A stretch of 64,000 nucleotides of DNA from NCBI GenBank assembly GCA_964204605.1, contig OZ123195.1, positions 620,001 to 684,000 of the forward strand, read 5' to 3'. The notes below the pieces were generated by a model. It was not told where the DNA came from, searched no databases, and worked only from the letters and a program-made list of their open reading frames with translations. Source of the stretch: UBA961 sp014191195 (lineage in GTDB: Bacteria > Bacteroidota > Ignavibacteria > Kapaibacteriales > UBA961). Shown in pieces: positions 25,926 to 34,728 of the stretch. Position 1 is the stretch's first letter, and the number at the start of each line of letters is the position of its first letter. Both the position numbers and the translations under genes were made by a program.

Positions 25926-26459
25926 ATGAAATCCTTCTTGTTTTTCATTTCATTATTGATGATTAGCTCTTTTTCATCAATTCACGCTCAAGTATCTGAT
26001 TCTACAAAAGCAGTAATTCCGTCTGCCTCGATAAAAAATATTAAGGGAGAAAAAGTTAATGCAAGTTCAATCACTAATAATGGAAAACCCATTCTGTTAA
26101 ACTTTTGGGCTACATGGTGCAAACCTTGTATTCAAGAATTAACAAATATAAGTAATGTATATGATGAGTGGAAAGAGGCTACTGGAGTTAAAGTAGTTGC
26201 AATTTCAGTTGATGATGTTCGTAATTCTGCTAAAGTTGCCCCATTTATCAATGGAAAACGTTGGGAATATGAAGTATATCTTGATGAAAATGGTGATTTA
26301 AAAAGAGCAATGAATGTAAATAATGTTCCGCATGCATTCCTGATAGATGGGAATGGAAAAGTTGTATGGCAGCATAATTCTTATGCTCCTGGTGATGAAG
26401 ATAAATTATATGAAGTTATTAAACAAGTTGTTGCAGGACAACCAGTTAAAGAACACTAA
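25926..26459 (+). CDS. TlpA/ResA-like periplasmic thioredoxin
   Basis: 177 residues from ATG 25926 with a signal peptide ending IHAQ. The thioredoxin fold has the active site WATWCKPC (Cys65 and Cys68) and the cis-Pro segment NNVPHAFLID. ResA/TlpA proteins reduce or exchange disulfides in the periplasm, for example during cytochrome c maturation. It heads an apparent operon with a DUF6029 barrel and an Omp28 lipoprotein, a recurring Bacteroidota arrangement. A TTG at 25914 is in frame but ATG gives a normal signal peptide. Confidence 0.88.
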   Translation: MKSFLFFISLLMISSFSSIHAQVSDSTKAVIPSASIKNIKGEKVNASSITNNGKPILLNFWATWCKPCIQELTNISNVYDEWKEATGVKVVAISVDDVRNSAKVAPFINGKRWEYEVYLDENGDLKRAMNVNNVPHAFLIDGNGKVVWQHNSYAPGDEDKLYEVIKQVVAGQPVKEH

Positions 26460-26548
26460 TTGATTAGTCTGTATAAAAAATTATTCATATGCAGCATGAA
26501 AGCTTTTTATTATTTCTTTAAAAAGTTATTGTTTTTTACTTTCCCAAC

Positions 26549-28333
26549 ATGATTATGAAAAGATTATTTATTTCTTTCTTATTACTTGTTATTATATCTA
26601 CCATACACGTTTCTGTATTTGCTCAGAATGCCGACAATAGTACTTTAGGTGGTAATTTTCAAGTAGATGTTCAGTCTTATACCAAAGATTCACTTATTGG
26701 CGCTCAATTTGTTCCTGAAAAATTACGTTCAAATTCTTTTATGAATATTAATTATACAAGGGGAAATTTTAGTGCTGGTATAAGATATGAAGCATATATG
26801 AAAGAAATCTTAGGGTTTTCTCCTAATTGGGGAGGCAAAGAAGGAAATAATGGAGTTGCTTATCGTTATGCTCGTTATACAAATGATGATTATGATATAA
26901 CGATAGGAAACTTTTATGAACAGTTTGGTAATGGGATGATATTGAGAACCTATGAAGAGAGAGGATTAGGTTTAGATAATGCCCTAGATGGTATTCGTGC
27001 CAAAGTATCAATGGTAAAAGGTTTGCAATTGACAGGGGTATTTGGTAAACAACGTTCCTTCTTTTCTTTGGGGCCTGGAATAGTACGCGGTATAGATGGT
27101 GAATTAAATGTAGATGATTTCCTGAAAAACTTTAGTGAACAAGCTTCTATAATGCCAAGTGGTTGGCAATTGCGTTTTGGAGGAGGCATAGTAAGTAAAT
27201 ATGAACAAGATTTAGATCCAACATATAATTTACCAGAAAATGTACTTTCTTATAGCTCTAGAATGACTCTCCTTGCAGGAGGATTAGCACTTACAGCAGA
27301 GTATGCACATAAAATAAATGATCCAAAGGGAACAAATAATAATACCTTTAATGAAGGTAAAGCCTTATATATTAATGGTTCCTATTCAGAGCCTGGTTTG
27401 GGTGTGTCAATATCACTTAAATCTATTGATAATATGGATTTTCGTTCAAGTAGAAGATCGCAGCTTACTGATTTAGTTCTTAATTTTTTACCAGCGGTAA
27501 CAAAACAATATACAAGTAGGCTTTTAACACTATATCCATATTCAACTCAACCAAATGGAGAAATAGGGCTCCAAGCTGATGTATTATATTCTTTTACTAA
27601 AGGAAGCTTTTTTGGTGGAAAATATGGAACTACTATAAATCTTAATTATTCTAGAGTCCATGCAATCGATACAACCAAAAATGTATATGATACAAATACA
27701 GTAAATGGCAAGTTGTTATCAGAAGGAAATTTGTATTCTACAAAATATCTCTCTTTTGGAAAACAAGTGTTTTTCGAGGATTTCAATATAGAAGTTCAAA
27801 AGAAATGGAGTAAAGAATTTAAAACCAATTTTGGTTTCATGCGCCAATACTATCTTAAAGAATTGATTGAAGTTGCTCCTGGAACAGGTGCAATTCTTTC
27901 TAATGTTTTTACAAGTGAATTTATTTATTCATTTAATGCTACACATACAATCAGATTTGAGTTCCAACATATGTCTGCAGATCATAGATTTATTGATAGC
28001 TTAGGAGTTGATCAACCCCGAGAATTAGATTCTTTAGGAAAAACGATTCATCCAAAGTTAGACAATAATAATGGCAATTGGATATATGCATTAGCTGAAT
28101 ATACAATTGCTCCAGCATGGTTTATTTCTGTTTTTAATGAATATAATTATGGCAATGAAGATCCTGATAGAAGATTGAATTATCTAAGTGGTAATATTAT
28201 CTATGTAAAGGATGCATTAAGGATAAGTATGGGCTATGGAAGAGTAAGAGGCGGAATTTTGTGTGTTGGTGGTGTTTGCCGTCCAGTTCCTGCTTCTAAT
28301 GGTTTTTCTCTGTCTATTTCATCAACTTTTTAG
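26549..28333 (+). CDS. DUF6029-type outer-membrane beta-barrel protein
   Basis: The product is 594 residues with a signal peptide ending VFAQ. The DUF6029 signature is visible in the first 200 residues: YEAYMKEILGF, then ITIGNFYEQFGNGMILRTYE and ERGLGLDNALDGIRA. The remainder is alternating polar and aromatic strands ending in SISSTF, consistent with an outer-membrane barrel whose C-terminal Phe favours BAM insertion. Function is unknown. Placement between a thioredoxin and an Omp28 lipoprotein suggests a shared envelope task. ATG 26549 and ATG 26555 are both possible starts. Confidence 0.85.
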   Translation: MIMKRLFISFLLLVIISTIHVSVFAQNADNSTLGGNFQVDVQSYTKDSLIGAQFVPEKLRSNSFMNINYTRGNFSAGIRYEAYMKEILGFSPNWGGKEGNNGVAYRYARYTNDDYDITIGNFYEQFGNGMILRTYEERGLGLDNALDGIRAKVSMVKGLQLTGVFGKQRSFFSLGPGIVRGIDGELNVDDFLKNFSEQASIMPSGWQLRFGGGIVSKYEQDLDPTYNLPENVLSYSSRMTLLAGGLALTAEYAHKINDPKGTNNNTFNEGKALYINGSYSEPGLGVSISLKSIDNMDFRSSRRSQLTDLVLNFLPAVTKQYTSRLLTLYPYSTQPNGEIGLQADVLYSFTKGSFFGGKYGTTINLNYSRVHAIDTTKNVYDTNTVNGKLLSEGNLYSTKYLSFGKQVFFEDFNIEVQKKWSKEFKTNFGFMRQYYLKELIEVAPGTGAILSNVFTSEFIYSFNATHTIRFEFQHMSADHRFIDSLGVDQPRELDSLGKTIHPKLDNNNGNWIYALAEYTIAPAWFISVFNEYNYGNEDPDRRLNYLSGNIIYVKDALRISMGYGRVRGGILCVGGVCRPVPASNGFSLSISSTF

Positions 28334-28343
28334 AGTTTATTTT

Positions 28344-29195
28344 ATGAAACATATAGTGAATCTTACAGTTTTCTTCACTTCTATATTATTGATAAGTGGT
28401 TGTGATGAAATTGACCCATTAAAAACTCCCTATAAGACATCTGGTACTGTAATAGAAGTTAAAGGCACTCAAAAAGTATTGATTGAAGATTTTACTGGCT
28501 TCAAATGCGGAAATTGTCCTGCAGCTGCAGATAAAGCAAAGGCATTAAGTGAATCGTATCCTGATAAAGTAATTCTTCTAGCTATTCATAGTGGTGAAAC
28601 ATTTGCAAGGCCAAGCGGCTCTAAATATAAAGTAGATTTTAGGACAAGTCCTGGTGATGAATTATTTAATACATTTTTAGGTGCTACAGGTGGCCAACCT
28701 AATGGTATGGTGAATAGAGCAACATTAGGTAGCTCAAAAATTATTGCCCCAGATGGCTGGGCTAATGAAGTTGCTAATCAACTTTCAAAAAAAGCACCTG
28801 CATCTATGGAAATTGTTCCAACATATAATGCATCTACACAAGAATTATCTGTAAATGTGTCTACAACTTGGATTGAAGAAGGAAATGCTGATCAATATTT
28901 ATCAGTATACTTAAGTGAAGACTCTATAGTGTATTGGCAAAAAGATTATCGTAAAACTCCAGAAGATGATAGTGTTTATGTACACATGCACATGTTAAGA
29001 GCAGCAATTGGAAATTTTGGTACTTGGGGTGAATCTTTAGGAATGCAAAATCCAGGCACTAAAGTTAGTAAAACATATACAATTAGTTTTCAAGGTAAGC
29101 CTTGGAAGCCAGAACATTGTCATGTAGTTGCAATACTGCATAATAAGATAGAAGGTTCTATAGTGTTGGTTGATGAAAAGAAAGTTAAAATGTAA
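28344..29195 (+). CDS. Omp28-related lipoprotein with thioredoxin-like domain
   Basis: 283 residues from ATG 28344. The N-terminus is a lipoprotein signal with lipobox LLISGC (Cys20). VLIEDFTGFKCGNCPAAADKA follows, with a CxxC pair at Cys55 and Cys58 in a thioredoxin-like fold typical of Omp28 proteins. The C-terminal half is a beta-rich domain. Omp28 was named as an outer-membrane antigen of Porphyromonas; its biochemical role is not settled. It is ten bases after the DUF6029 gene and should share its transcript. The open frame continues upstream to 28263, but that overlaps the barrel gene and lacks a lipobox in place. Confidence 0.87.
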   Translation: MKHIVNLTVFFTSILLISGCDEIDPLKTPYKTSGTVIEVKGTQKVLIEDFTGFKCGNCPAAADKAKALSESYPDKVILLAIHSGETFARPSGSKYKVDFRTSPGDELFNTFLGATGGQPNGMVNRATLGSSKIIAPDGWANEVANQLSKKAPASMEIVPTYNASTQELSVNVSTTWIEEGNADQYLSVYLSEDSIVYWQKDYRKTPEDDSVYVHMHMLRAAIGNFGTWGESLGMQNPGTKVSKTYTISFQGKPWKPEHCHVVAILHNKIEGSIVLVDEKKVKM

Positions 29196-29237
29196 AAAAG
29201 CATATATATTTTTAATACTCTAAATTGGACAAATACA

Positions 29238-29573
29238 ATGAGTTCACACACATCATCTATTGGCAAAGGAATTGGTAAATTTCTTGGTGCTATTGTTATT
29301 AGTGCTATTTGCCTAATATTAGACACAATGATAGTGTCTAAAATATCACATGGTGCAAATCCATTTGGCTCACATTTATGGATGACAGGTTCTGTAGCAT
29401 CATTTATGGGGATGGTAATTGGTATAACTTCGACTTATGCACCAAATCCCCTAGATCATCCAGAAGAAGCTTCTTCTCAATTTACTAATATGTTCGAATG
29501 GGTTGGCTTAATTATGTTTTTTGGCGGAACAGGAATATTCCTTTTGGCTCAAGCAAAACAATTTAATTTCTAA
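29238..29573 (+). CDS. Small multi-pass membrane protein of unknown function
   Basis: 111 residues with three likely membrane helices: FLGAIVISAICLILDTMIV (about 15-33), WMTGSVASFMGMVIGITST (about 48-66) and WVGLIMFFGGTGIFLLA (about 88-104). The loop between helices 2 and 3 is acidic (PNPLDHPEEASSQF). No family is recognised. It lies 42 bases after the Omp28 gene and 18 bases before gatA, so it is probably co-transcribed with gatA. Confidence 0.7.
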   Translation: MSSHTSSIGKGIGKFLGAIVISAICLILDTMIVSKISHGANPFGSHLWMTGSVASFMGMVIGITSTYAPNPLDHPEEASSQFTNMFEWVGLIMFFGGTGIFLLAQAKQFNF

Positions 29574-29591
29574 TCAAAGTATCAGGTTGGA

Positions 29592-31007
29592 ATGACTAAC
29601 AGTTATAGTAAAGATAGAGAAAATGTGATATCTGGAATTACCACATTTGATACTATTGTGCAACAACATATTGGTAATATCAATGCTAACAGTTCAATGA
29701 ATGCCTTTTTACTGTTAAACGATAATGCAATTCAATCATCTAAAGAAACTGATAAAAGAGCATGTTCATTATCATCTATTGATGGTATCAATATCGCTAT
29801 TAAAGATAATATTTCTACAAAAGGTATAAGAACTACATGTGCATCTAAAATGCTACAAGATTTTATACCAGTATACGATGCAACTGTTATATCTAGATTA
29901 AAGCAAAAAGGGGCAATCATTCTTGGTAAAGCCAATATGGATGAATTTGCAATGGGATCAAGTGGCGAGACTTCGTATTTTGGTGCAACAGATCATCCTT
30001 TGTTTTCTGGCTATGTTCCTGGAGGTTCATCATCTGGATCTGCAGCTGCTGTAGCTGCAGGGTTTTGTCATGCAGCACTTGGATCTGATACAGGAGGTTC
30101 TGTTAGACAGCCCGCTGCATTTTGTGGTGTATACGGATTCAAACCAAGTTATGGTCGAATTTCCAGATATGGATTAATTGCATTTGCATCATCATTAGAT
30201 CAAATAGGGATTTTTGCAAGAGATGTTGATACAGTGTCTTTAGTCTTTGATTCCATTAGTGGGGAAGATGAATATGATTCAACATGTTCTCGATTATCTC
30301 CATCAGATTCATTTTCCAACGTAGATAATTTTATAGATTTTCATTCACTTACTATAGCAATCTTGCCAGAAAATGAATTGTTGGGTCTTTCTCAAGATGT
30401 AAGAAAAGTATATGATGTTACGATTCAATCTCTTAAAAAAGCAGGATGTACATTTAAGGAATTATCTATACCAGCTAGTTCTGCATGGATACCTACATAT
30501 TATATTTTAGCCACTGCTGAAGCATCATCAAATCTGGCAAGATATGATGGAGTTAGATATGGTGCTAGAGTGAATAATGATATAAGTCAAGATATGACAA
30601 CAGCTTCTAGATCGGATGGTTTTGGAAAAGAAGTGCAAAGAAGAATTATGCTTGGTACTTATGTGCTTTCATCAGGATATTATGAAGCTTATTATAAAAA
30701 AGCACAAAAAGCAAGACGCGTCATAGTAAATGGATATAAATCAATTTTTGATCAAGCTGATCTCATGTTATTACCTACTACTCCTACTGCGCCTTTTAAA
30801 AGAGGAGAAAAATCATCTAATCCATTAGAGATGTATTTATCAGATTATTTTACTGTTTCAGCTAATATCGCTGGAATTCCTGCTATTAGTTTTCCAGCTG
30901 GTTATAATGATCAAGGTTTACCTATTGGATTACAATTACAAGCAACATTTAATCAAGACGAAAAGTTATTGCATCTTACAAAGCAGATAGCTTCTCTTCT
31001 TGTATAA
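29592..31007 (+). CDS. gatA: Aspartyl/glutamyl-tRNA amidotransferase subunit A
   Basis: This 471-residue amidase-signature enzyme has the complete catalytic triad: Lys71 in IAIKDNIS, Ser146 in PGGSSSGSAAAVA and nucleophile Ser170 in SDTGGSVRQPAA. GatA releases ammonia from glutamine and, with GatB and GatC, amidates Glu-tRNA(Gln) or Asp-tRNA(Asn). The YG.SRYG region (SYGRISRYGLIAFASSLDQ) is the form typical of GatA rather than of other amidases. gatB and gatC are not in the window, so the complex is encoded at scattered loci. Confidence 0.95.
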   Translation: MTNSYSKDRENVISGITTFDTIVQQHIGNINANSSMNAFLLLNDNAIQSSKETDKRACSLSSIDGINIAIKDNISTKGIRTTCASKMLQDFIPVYDATVISRLKQKGAIILGKANMDEFAMGSSGETSYFGATDHPLFSGYVPGGSSSGSAAAVAAGFCHAALGSDTGGSVRQPAAFCGVYGFKPSYGRISRYGLIAFASSLDQIGIFARDVDTVSLVFDSISGEDEYDSTCSRLSPSDSFSNVDNFIDFHSLTIAILPENELLGLSQDVRKVYDVTIQSLKKAGCTFKELSIPASSAWIPTYYILATAEASSNLARYDGVRYGARVNNDISQDMTTASRSDGFGKEVQRRIMLGTYVLSSGYYEAYYKKAQKARRVIVNGYKSIFDQADLMLLPTTPTAPFKRGEKSSNPLEMYLSDYFTVSANIAGIPAISFPAGYNDQGLPIGLQLQATFNQDEKLLHLTKQIASLLV

Positions 31008-31039
31008 TTATTTCTCTTCAATTTCGAGGTAGATAAACA

Positions 31040-32875
31040 GTGTTATCATTGTTTCGTACTTTATATATAGTATTGAACTTGTGTTTTTCAAGTGTCATTT
31101 CATATTCATCTTTAGTACAATGTGACGAATCAACCTTTCAATTTAAGTTTTCATTACCAAATGGAAGACTTACAAAGGTTCCTACATTCCTCTATAAATC
31201 TACTCATTTTTGCACATTGGCTGATATAAGCCACTCAGTATTTCCTGGTAGTACATATAATCCTATCAAATCAATGATAAAGCTGAGAAATGGGGACTTA
31301 ACGTGCAAATCTGGCAATACATTTGTAGAATTAAAATCTCATGGACAATCCTATATAGCAGCAATGCAATTTCCTGCAATATATAAGCAAGAGATTCTTG
31401 CAGTACCTATACAATCCTTCCTAAAAGCTTTATCAAATCTAGGTATCATTTCTACCACCAAAATTGATGAAAATACATACTCTTTATCCTCAGTAGAAAA
31501 TCCAGTATTAGCTGGAACATTTGCCGCAGAAACTGTCAATGAATATCAAGATATAACTGATCAATATGAATCTATATCTGCAATAGATCAAAAGCAACAT
31601 GAAAGCTTTAATAATGAATTATATAAAGATCCATCTACAGAACATGTGAATAATATAGTTCATTCAATACCAGGACATTATGTAATTCCAGAGAATTTGC
31701 ATCATTCCGAAGATGAATTAATAAATACATCACATCAAAATAATGAAGAAAAAAAAGAAGAACTAAAAAGTATTGAGCAATTATCAATAGAAGCAGAAAT
31801 TTCTGGTAAAGGACAAATTGCTATAACAAATGCAACTATATCTGCTAAAGATTCTCATATTCACATTCTATTTAATTCTGTAATGTCTATTTCTTCTTAT
31901 CAAAAACCCGAGTTTTCTGGTAGAGAAATTATTGTACGATTTCCCAATGCAATTAATGGAATTAGGGATTTAAGCTCATTAATTGATGGCGATCCCATTG
32001 TGTCATTTAAAACAGAGCAGATAAAAACATATTTACTGTATAAAATACGATTAAAACATGAAATTAAATCTGTTTCAATAAAAAAAATACTTTCGAATCA
32101 AATATCATTATCTATAGAATATACCCCAACCACACCAATTCCTAAACCGTCAATTACAGAAAAGAAAAAATGGGAATTAGATGTTATTGTTGTAGATCCT
32201 GGACATGGAGGCGAAGATGCTGGTGCACTTAGTATAAATGGATATAAAGAAAAAGATATTGCATTAGCAATTGCAAAAAAAGTAAGAGATCAGCTGAAAG
32301 AATCCTTGCCTACTACAAGAGTAATTATGACAAGAACCGATGATACATTTATAGAATTGTATCGTCGTGGACATATTGCTAATCAATATAAAGGGAAGTT
32401 ATTTATAAGTATTCATTGTAATTCCATGCCAACCAAACCACATCCAGCTAATGGCTGTGAATCATATATTCTAAGATCTGGCAGAAATTCTGAAGCTGTT
32501 CGTGTTGCTGAAAAAGAAAACGGATCTATTAAGCTTGAAAAAGAACAATCAAGCTATGAAGATTTAAATGAGGAAAAACTTATTGTAGCAACAATGGCTC
32601 AAGCTGCATTTGTTAGATTCAGTGAGCGTTTTGCTGCTTTATTGCAAAAGAATGTTGCAAAGAATACAAAGATGTATAATCGAGGGGTGAATCAAGCTGG
32701 ATTTCTAGTATTAGTTGGTGCTTCTATGCCAAATGTACTGTTTGAAACGGGATTTTTATCAAATTCTACAGATGAAAAGATTCTTATCTCAGATGCAGGG
32801 CAAAACAATATTGCCGCAGGAATTGTTAAGGCAATTATTACATATTCAGAAGATATAATTGGAAACTCACATTAA
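31040..32875 (+). CDS. N-acetylmuramoyl-L-alanine amidase (Amidase_3)
   Basis: A 611-residue cell-wall hydrolase that cleaves the amide between muramic acid and the stem peptide, probably at cell separation. The catalytic Amidase_3 domain is at about 380-600: VDPGHGGEDAGA holds the first zinc His, KEKDIALAIA the zinc Glu, LFISIHCNS the second zinc His and VLFETGFLSN the catalytic Glu. Ahead of it, about 255-365 resembles an AMIN-type beta domain used for septal targeting, following an N-terminal region rich in charged residues. The start is GTG, supported by a GAGGT ribosome-binding site at 31026-31030. The stop overlaps the convergent receiver-like gene by four bases. Confidence 0.9.
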   Translation: MLSLFRTLYIVLNLCFSSVISYSSLVQCDESTFQFKFSLPNGRLTKVPTFLYKSTHFCTLADISHSVFPGSTYNPIKSMIKLRNGDLTCKSGNTFVELKSHGQSYIAAMQFPAIYKQEILAVPIQSFLKALSNLGIISTTKIDENTYSLSSVENPVLAGTFAAETVNEYQDITDQYESISAIDQKQHESFNNELYKDPSTEHVNNIVHSIPGHYVIPENLHHSEDELINTSHQNNEEKKEELKSIEQLSIEAEISGKGQIAITNATISAKDSHIHILFNSVMSISSYQKPEFSGREIIVRFPNAINGIRDLSSLIDGDPIVSFKTEQIKTYLLYKIRLKHEIKSVSIKKILSNQISLSIEYTPTTPIPKPSITEKKKWELDVIVVDPGHGGEDAGALSINGYKEKDIALAIAKKVRDQLKESLPTTRVIMTRTDDTFIELYRRGHIANQYKGKLFISIHCNSMPTKPHPANGCESYILRSGRNSEAVRVAEKENGSIKLEKEQSSYEDLNEEKLIVATMAQAAFVRFSERFAALLQKNVAKNTKMYNRGVNQAGFLVLVGASMPNVLFETGFLSNSTDEKILISDAGQNNIAAGIVKAIITYSEDIIGNSH

Positions 32876-33237
32876 TGTGAAAAACCTACAATGATAGATT
32901 GTAATAATTCAAGTAACTGATTTTTATCTAAAATTAATTCAGCACCAGCACTTTTAGCTTTATGTATGCTTGGGTGATCATGTTTTTCTGAAGTATATGC
33001 TAATAATATTGTCTGATGAGAATTTATGGATTCTTTCCAATGCATAATTATATCATAAGGATTATTATTCCATAAATGAAGGTTGACAATAAGTATAGAA
33101 TAATCGTGTTGCTCTTTAAAATACTCACTATCAAATTTCGTAGGGAAATCTAAAGAATAGTTACTTAAAATAGAACGGAACTCTAATTGTTCCATTATAT
33201 CATCAGTAAATATAAAAAAAGAAGGGGAGTGATTCAT
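32872..33237 (-). CDS. Receiver-like protein lacking the phospho-acceptor Asp
   Basis: 121 residues, the length of a lone response-regulator receiver domain. The acidic pocket (FTDD, Asp12-Asp13), the Thr/Ser (AYTS, Thr82) and the conserved Lys (LDK, Lys105) are recognisable. The position expected to carry the phosphorylated Asp is Asn52 (ILIVNLHLW), so phosphorylation by the usual route should not occur. It is best read as a pseudo-receiver acting through protein contacts. It directly follows the SirB1-like gene (stop and start abut) and is presumably in the ygfZ-LOG-sirB1 operon. The fold assignment is from pattern only. Confidence 0.65.
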   Translation of the reverse strand: MNHSPSFFIFTDDIMEQLEFRSILSNYSLDFPTKFDSEYFKEQHDYSILIVNLHLWNNNPYDIIMHWKESINSHQTILLAYTSEKHDHPSIHKAKSAGAELILDKNQLLELLQSIIVGFSH

Positions 33238-34125
33238 TTATGCATTTTGAATAGTTAAATCTGTTAATACTCGTTCTATATGTTCGTATTCCCAATCCAT
33301 TTCTTCTTTCTTATAACAGTATTGCAAATTTCTTAGCATACGAATTATCATATCTTCATAAGAAACAGCATTAATCATTTTTTCTTGATAGGGAATATGT
33401 GCTTTAGCTAAGAAATTGTAACAATCCTCTTTTGTGATAGAAATACCATAATTATACACATCAATAAAAGTTGGTAAATCAGGACTTTTTACCAAGAAAT
33501 GTAAAGGCATTCCTATACCTTGTAAAACAATTCCGCACTTTTTAGCAACTAACATGTATAAAACAGAAAGGGCAAGAGGAATACCAATTTTATGTTCTAT
33601 AACACTATGAAGATAACAATGTTCAGGTAGATAATAATGAGAAGTTGGAGGGCGATAATTATACTGAGTAAAAAATACAGAATTAAGTGAATTAATTCTA
33701 CTTTGCTCATTTGTTGCACATGTTATTATAATATCATCTCTAACAGAATCTGCAAGTGCATTTAAATGAGCATCAATTATCCATGCTTTTGTTTCTGGGA
33801 AACCAAAATGTGATAGTAATTCAAATGTAGTAAATAAATCGATAGTCGTATTTTTAGATCTATGTCTTTCTATATAATTAGTTAAATCTTCTAAAGAACT
33901 AGTTCTTATAGAACTTAATACAGTATGTAATGTTCTATAAGCTATAGGATTGTCTTGGTGTTTTAGTTCTGTCCTAATGATTGGCGCAATTGATCCACCG
34001 AATGAAATAAGATGCTCAATTATATGAGAAGACACTGTTTCATCGGGGTCATCAATTAATAATAATGCAGGACTAATCTTTTTTCTTAGTTCTAATTCAT
34101 GATTTTGAGTTTGTGATATCATCAT
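33238..34125 (-). CDS. SirB1 family (transglutaminase-like) protein
   Basis: 295 residues. The central segment matches the SirB1/transglutaminase-like family: YYLPEHCYLHSVIEHKIG then IPLALSVLYMLVAKKCGI, followed by GIGMPLHFLVKSPDLPTFIDVYNYG. The His of PLHFLV and the Asp of IDVYN match a transglutaminase-type His-Asp pair, but the catalytic Cys is not evident, as is usual in SirB1 proteins. Function is unknown. Its ATG overlaps the stop codon of the upstream LOG-family pseudogene in an ATGA junction, showing the two were once translationally coupled. Loss of the upstream gene could reduce its translation. Confidence 0.83.
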   Translation of the reverse strand: MMISQTQNHELELRKKISPALLLIDDPDETVSSHIIEHLISFGGSIAPIIRTELKHQDNPIAYRTLHTVLSSIRTSSLEDLTNYIERHRSKNTTIDLFTTFELLSHFGFPETKAWIIDAHLNALADSVRDDIIITCATNEQSRINSLNSVFFTQYNYRPPTSHYYLPEHCYLHSVIEHKIGIPLALSVLYMLVAKKCGIVLQGIGMPLHFLVKSPDLPTFIDVYNYGISITKEDCYNFLAKAHIPYQEKMINAVSYEDMIIRMLRNLQYCYKKEEMDWEYEHIERVLTDLTIQNA

Positions 34126-34728
34126 GTTGATTTCTGATTATTTGTAAATGAAGCTTTTAATACATTAAATGCTTCTTGAGGAGAATTTACATATCGATAT
34201 AATAATAAATGCTCTACAGAAATCATACCCAATTCAGCTAAGTACACAAAATATACTGTCTTTTTTCAAAATTCTTCGCCATAAATTAGAATTGGGATGC
34301 TTATAAGTATCTTTTTTGTTGAAATAAGGGTTAATATTTCAAATAACTCTTCTCAAGTTCCAAATCCTCTAGGAAATATAATCATAGCTTTTTTCCATAT
34401 GAACAAACCACAGCTTTCTCATAAAGAAATAATGGAATTCTAGGTGTAAATCAGGTGTAAAAAATGGATTAGGATTTTGTTAGAAAGGTAGGCTAATATT
34501 TAATTCAATTGATGTGCCTTCAGCTTCGAAAGCACCCCTATTTGCTCCTTCCATGATTCCTGGTGCACCACCAGTACAAATCGTAAAGGTTTGTTCTTGT
34601 TTCAATTGCAATGACCACTCTGTTAATAAAGAAGACAATTCTTTGGCTTCTTTATAGTAATGAATGAGTTCTTTTTGATGCAGTAATATTTTTAGTTTTA
34701 CCTCTAATTGAGTCTTTTCATGATTCAT
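34122..34728 (-). pseudogene. Decayed LOG-family (lysine decarboxylase-like) nucleotide phosphoribohydrolase gene
   Basis: The reading starts MNHEKTQLEVK, then YYKEAKELSSLLTEWS and CTGGAPGIMEGANRGAFEAE, as in the long LOG family, and stops at TAA after NISLPF (near 34480). Downstream the family sequence continues in the same frame (QNPNPFFTPDLHLEFHYFFM), then shifts frame near 34392. In the new frame it reads KAMIIFPRGFGT, stop, EELFEILTLIS, then PILIYGEEF, stop, KK, and on to a natural TGA at 34122. That is three in-frame stops, one frameshift and a PGGFGT-to-PRGFGT change in the nucleotide-binding motif. Intact relatives cleave nucleoside monophosphates (cytokinin-activating LOG type). The ATG at 34728 overlaps the end of ygfZ, and the ancient stop overlaps the SirB1 start. 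The N-terminal GSAR motif was not found either. Confidence 0.9.

Noticed and set aside
34122..34480. TGA recoded as Trp, which would rescue part of the LOG gene
   Set aside because: One stop is TAA, another TGA sits at a usual Leu position, a frameshift is also present, and TGA ends other genes normally, for example the OsmC gene.
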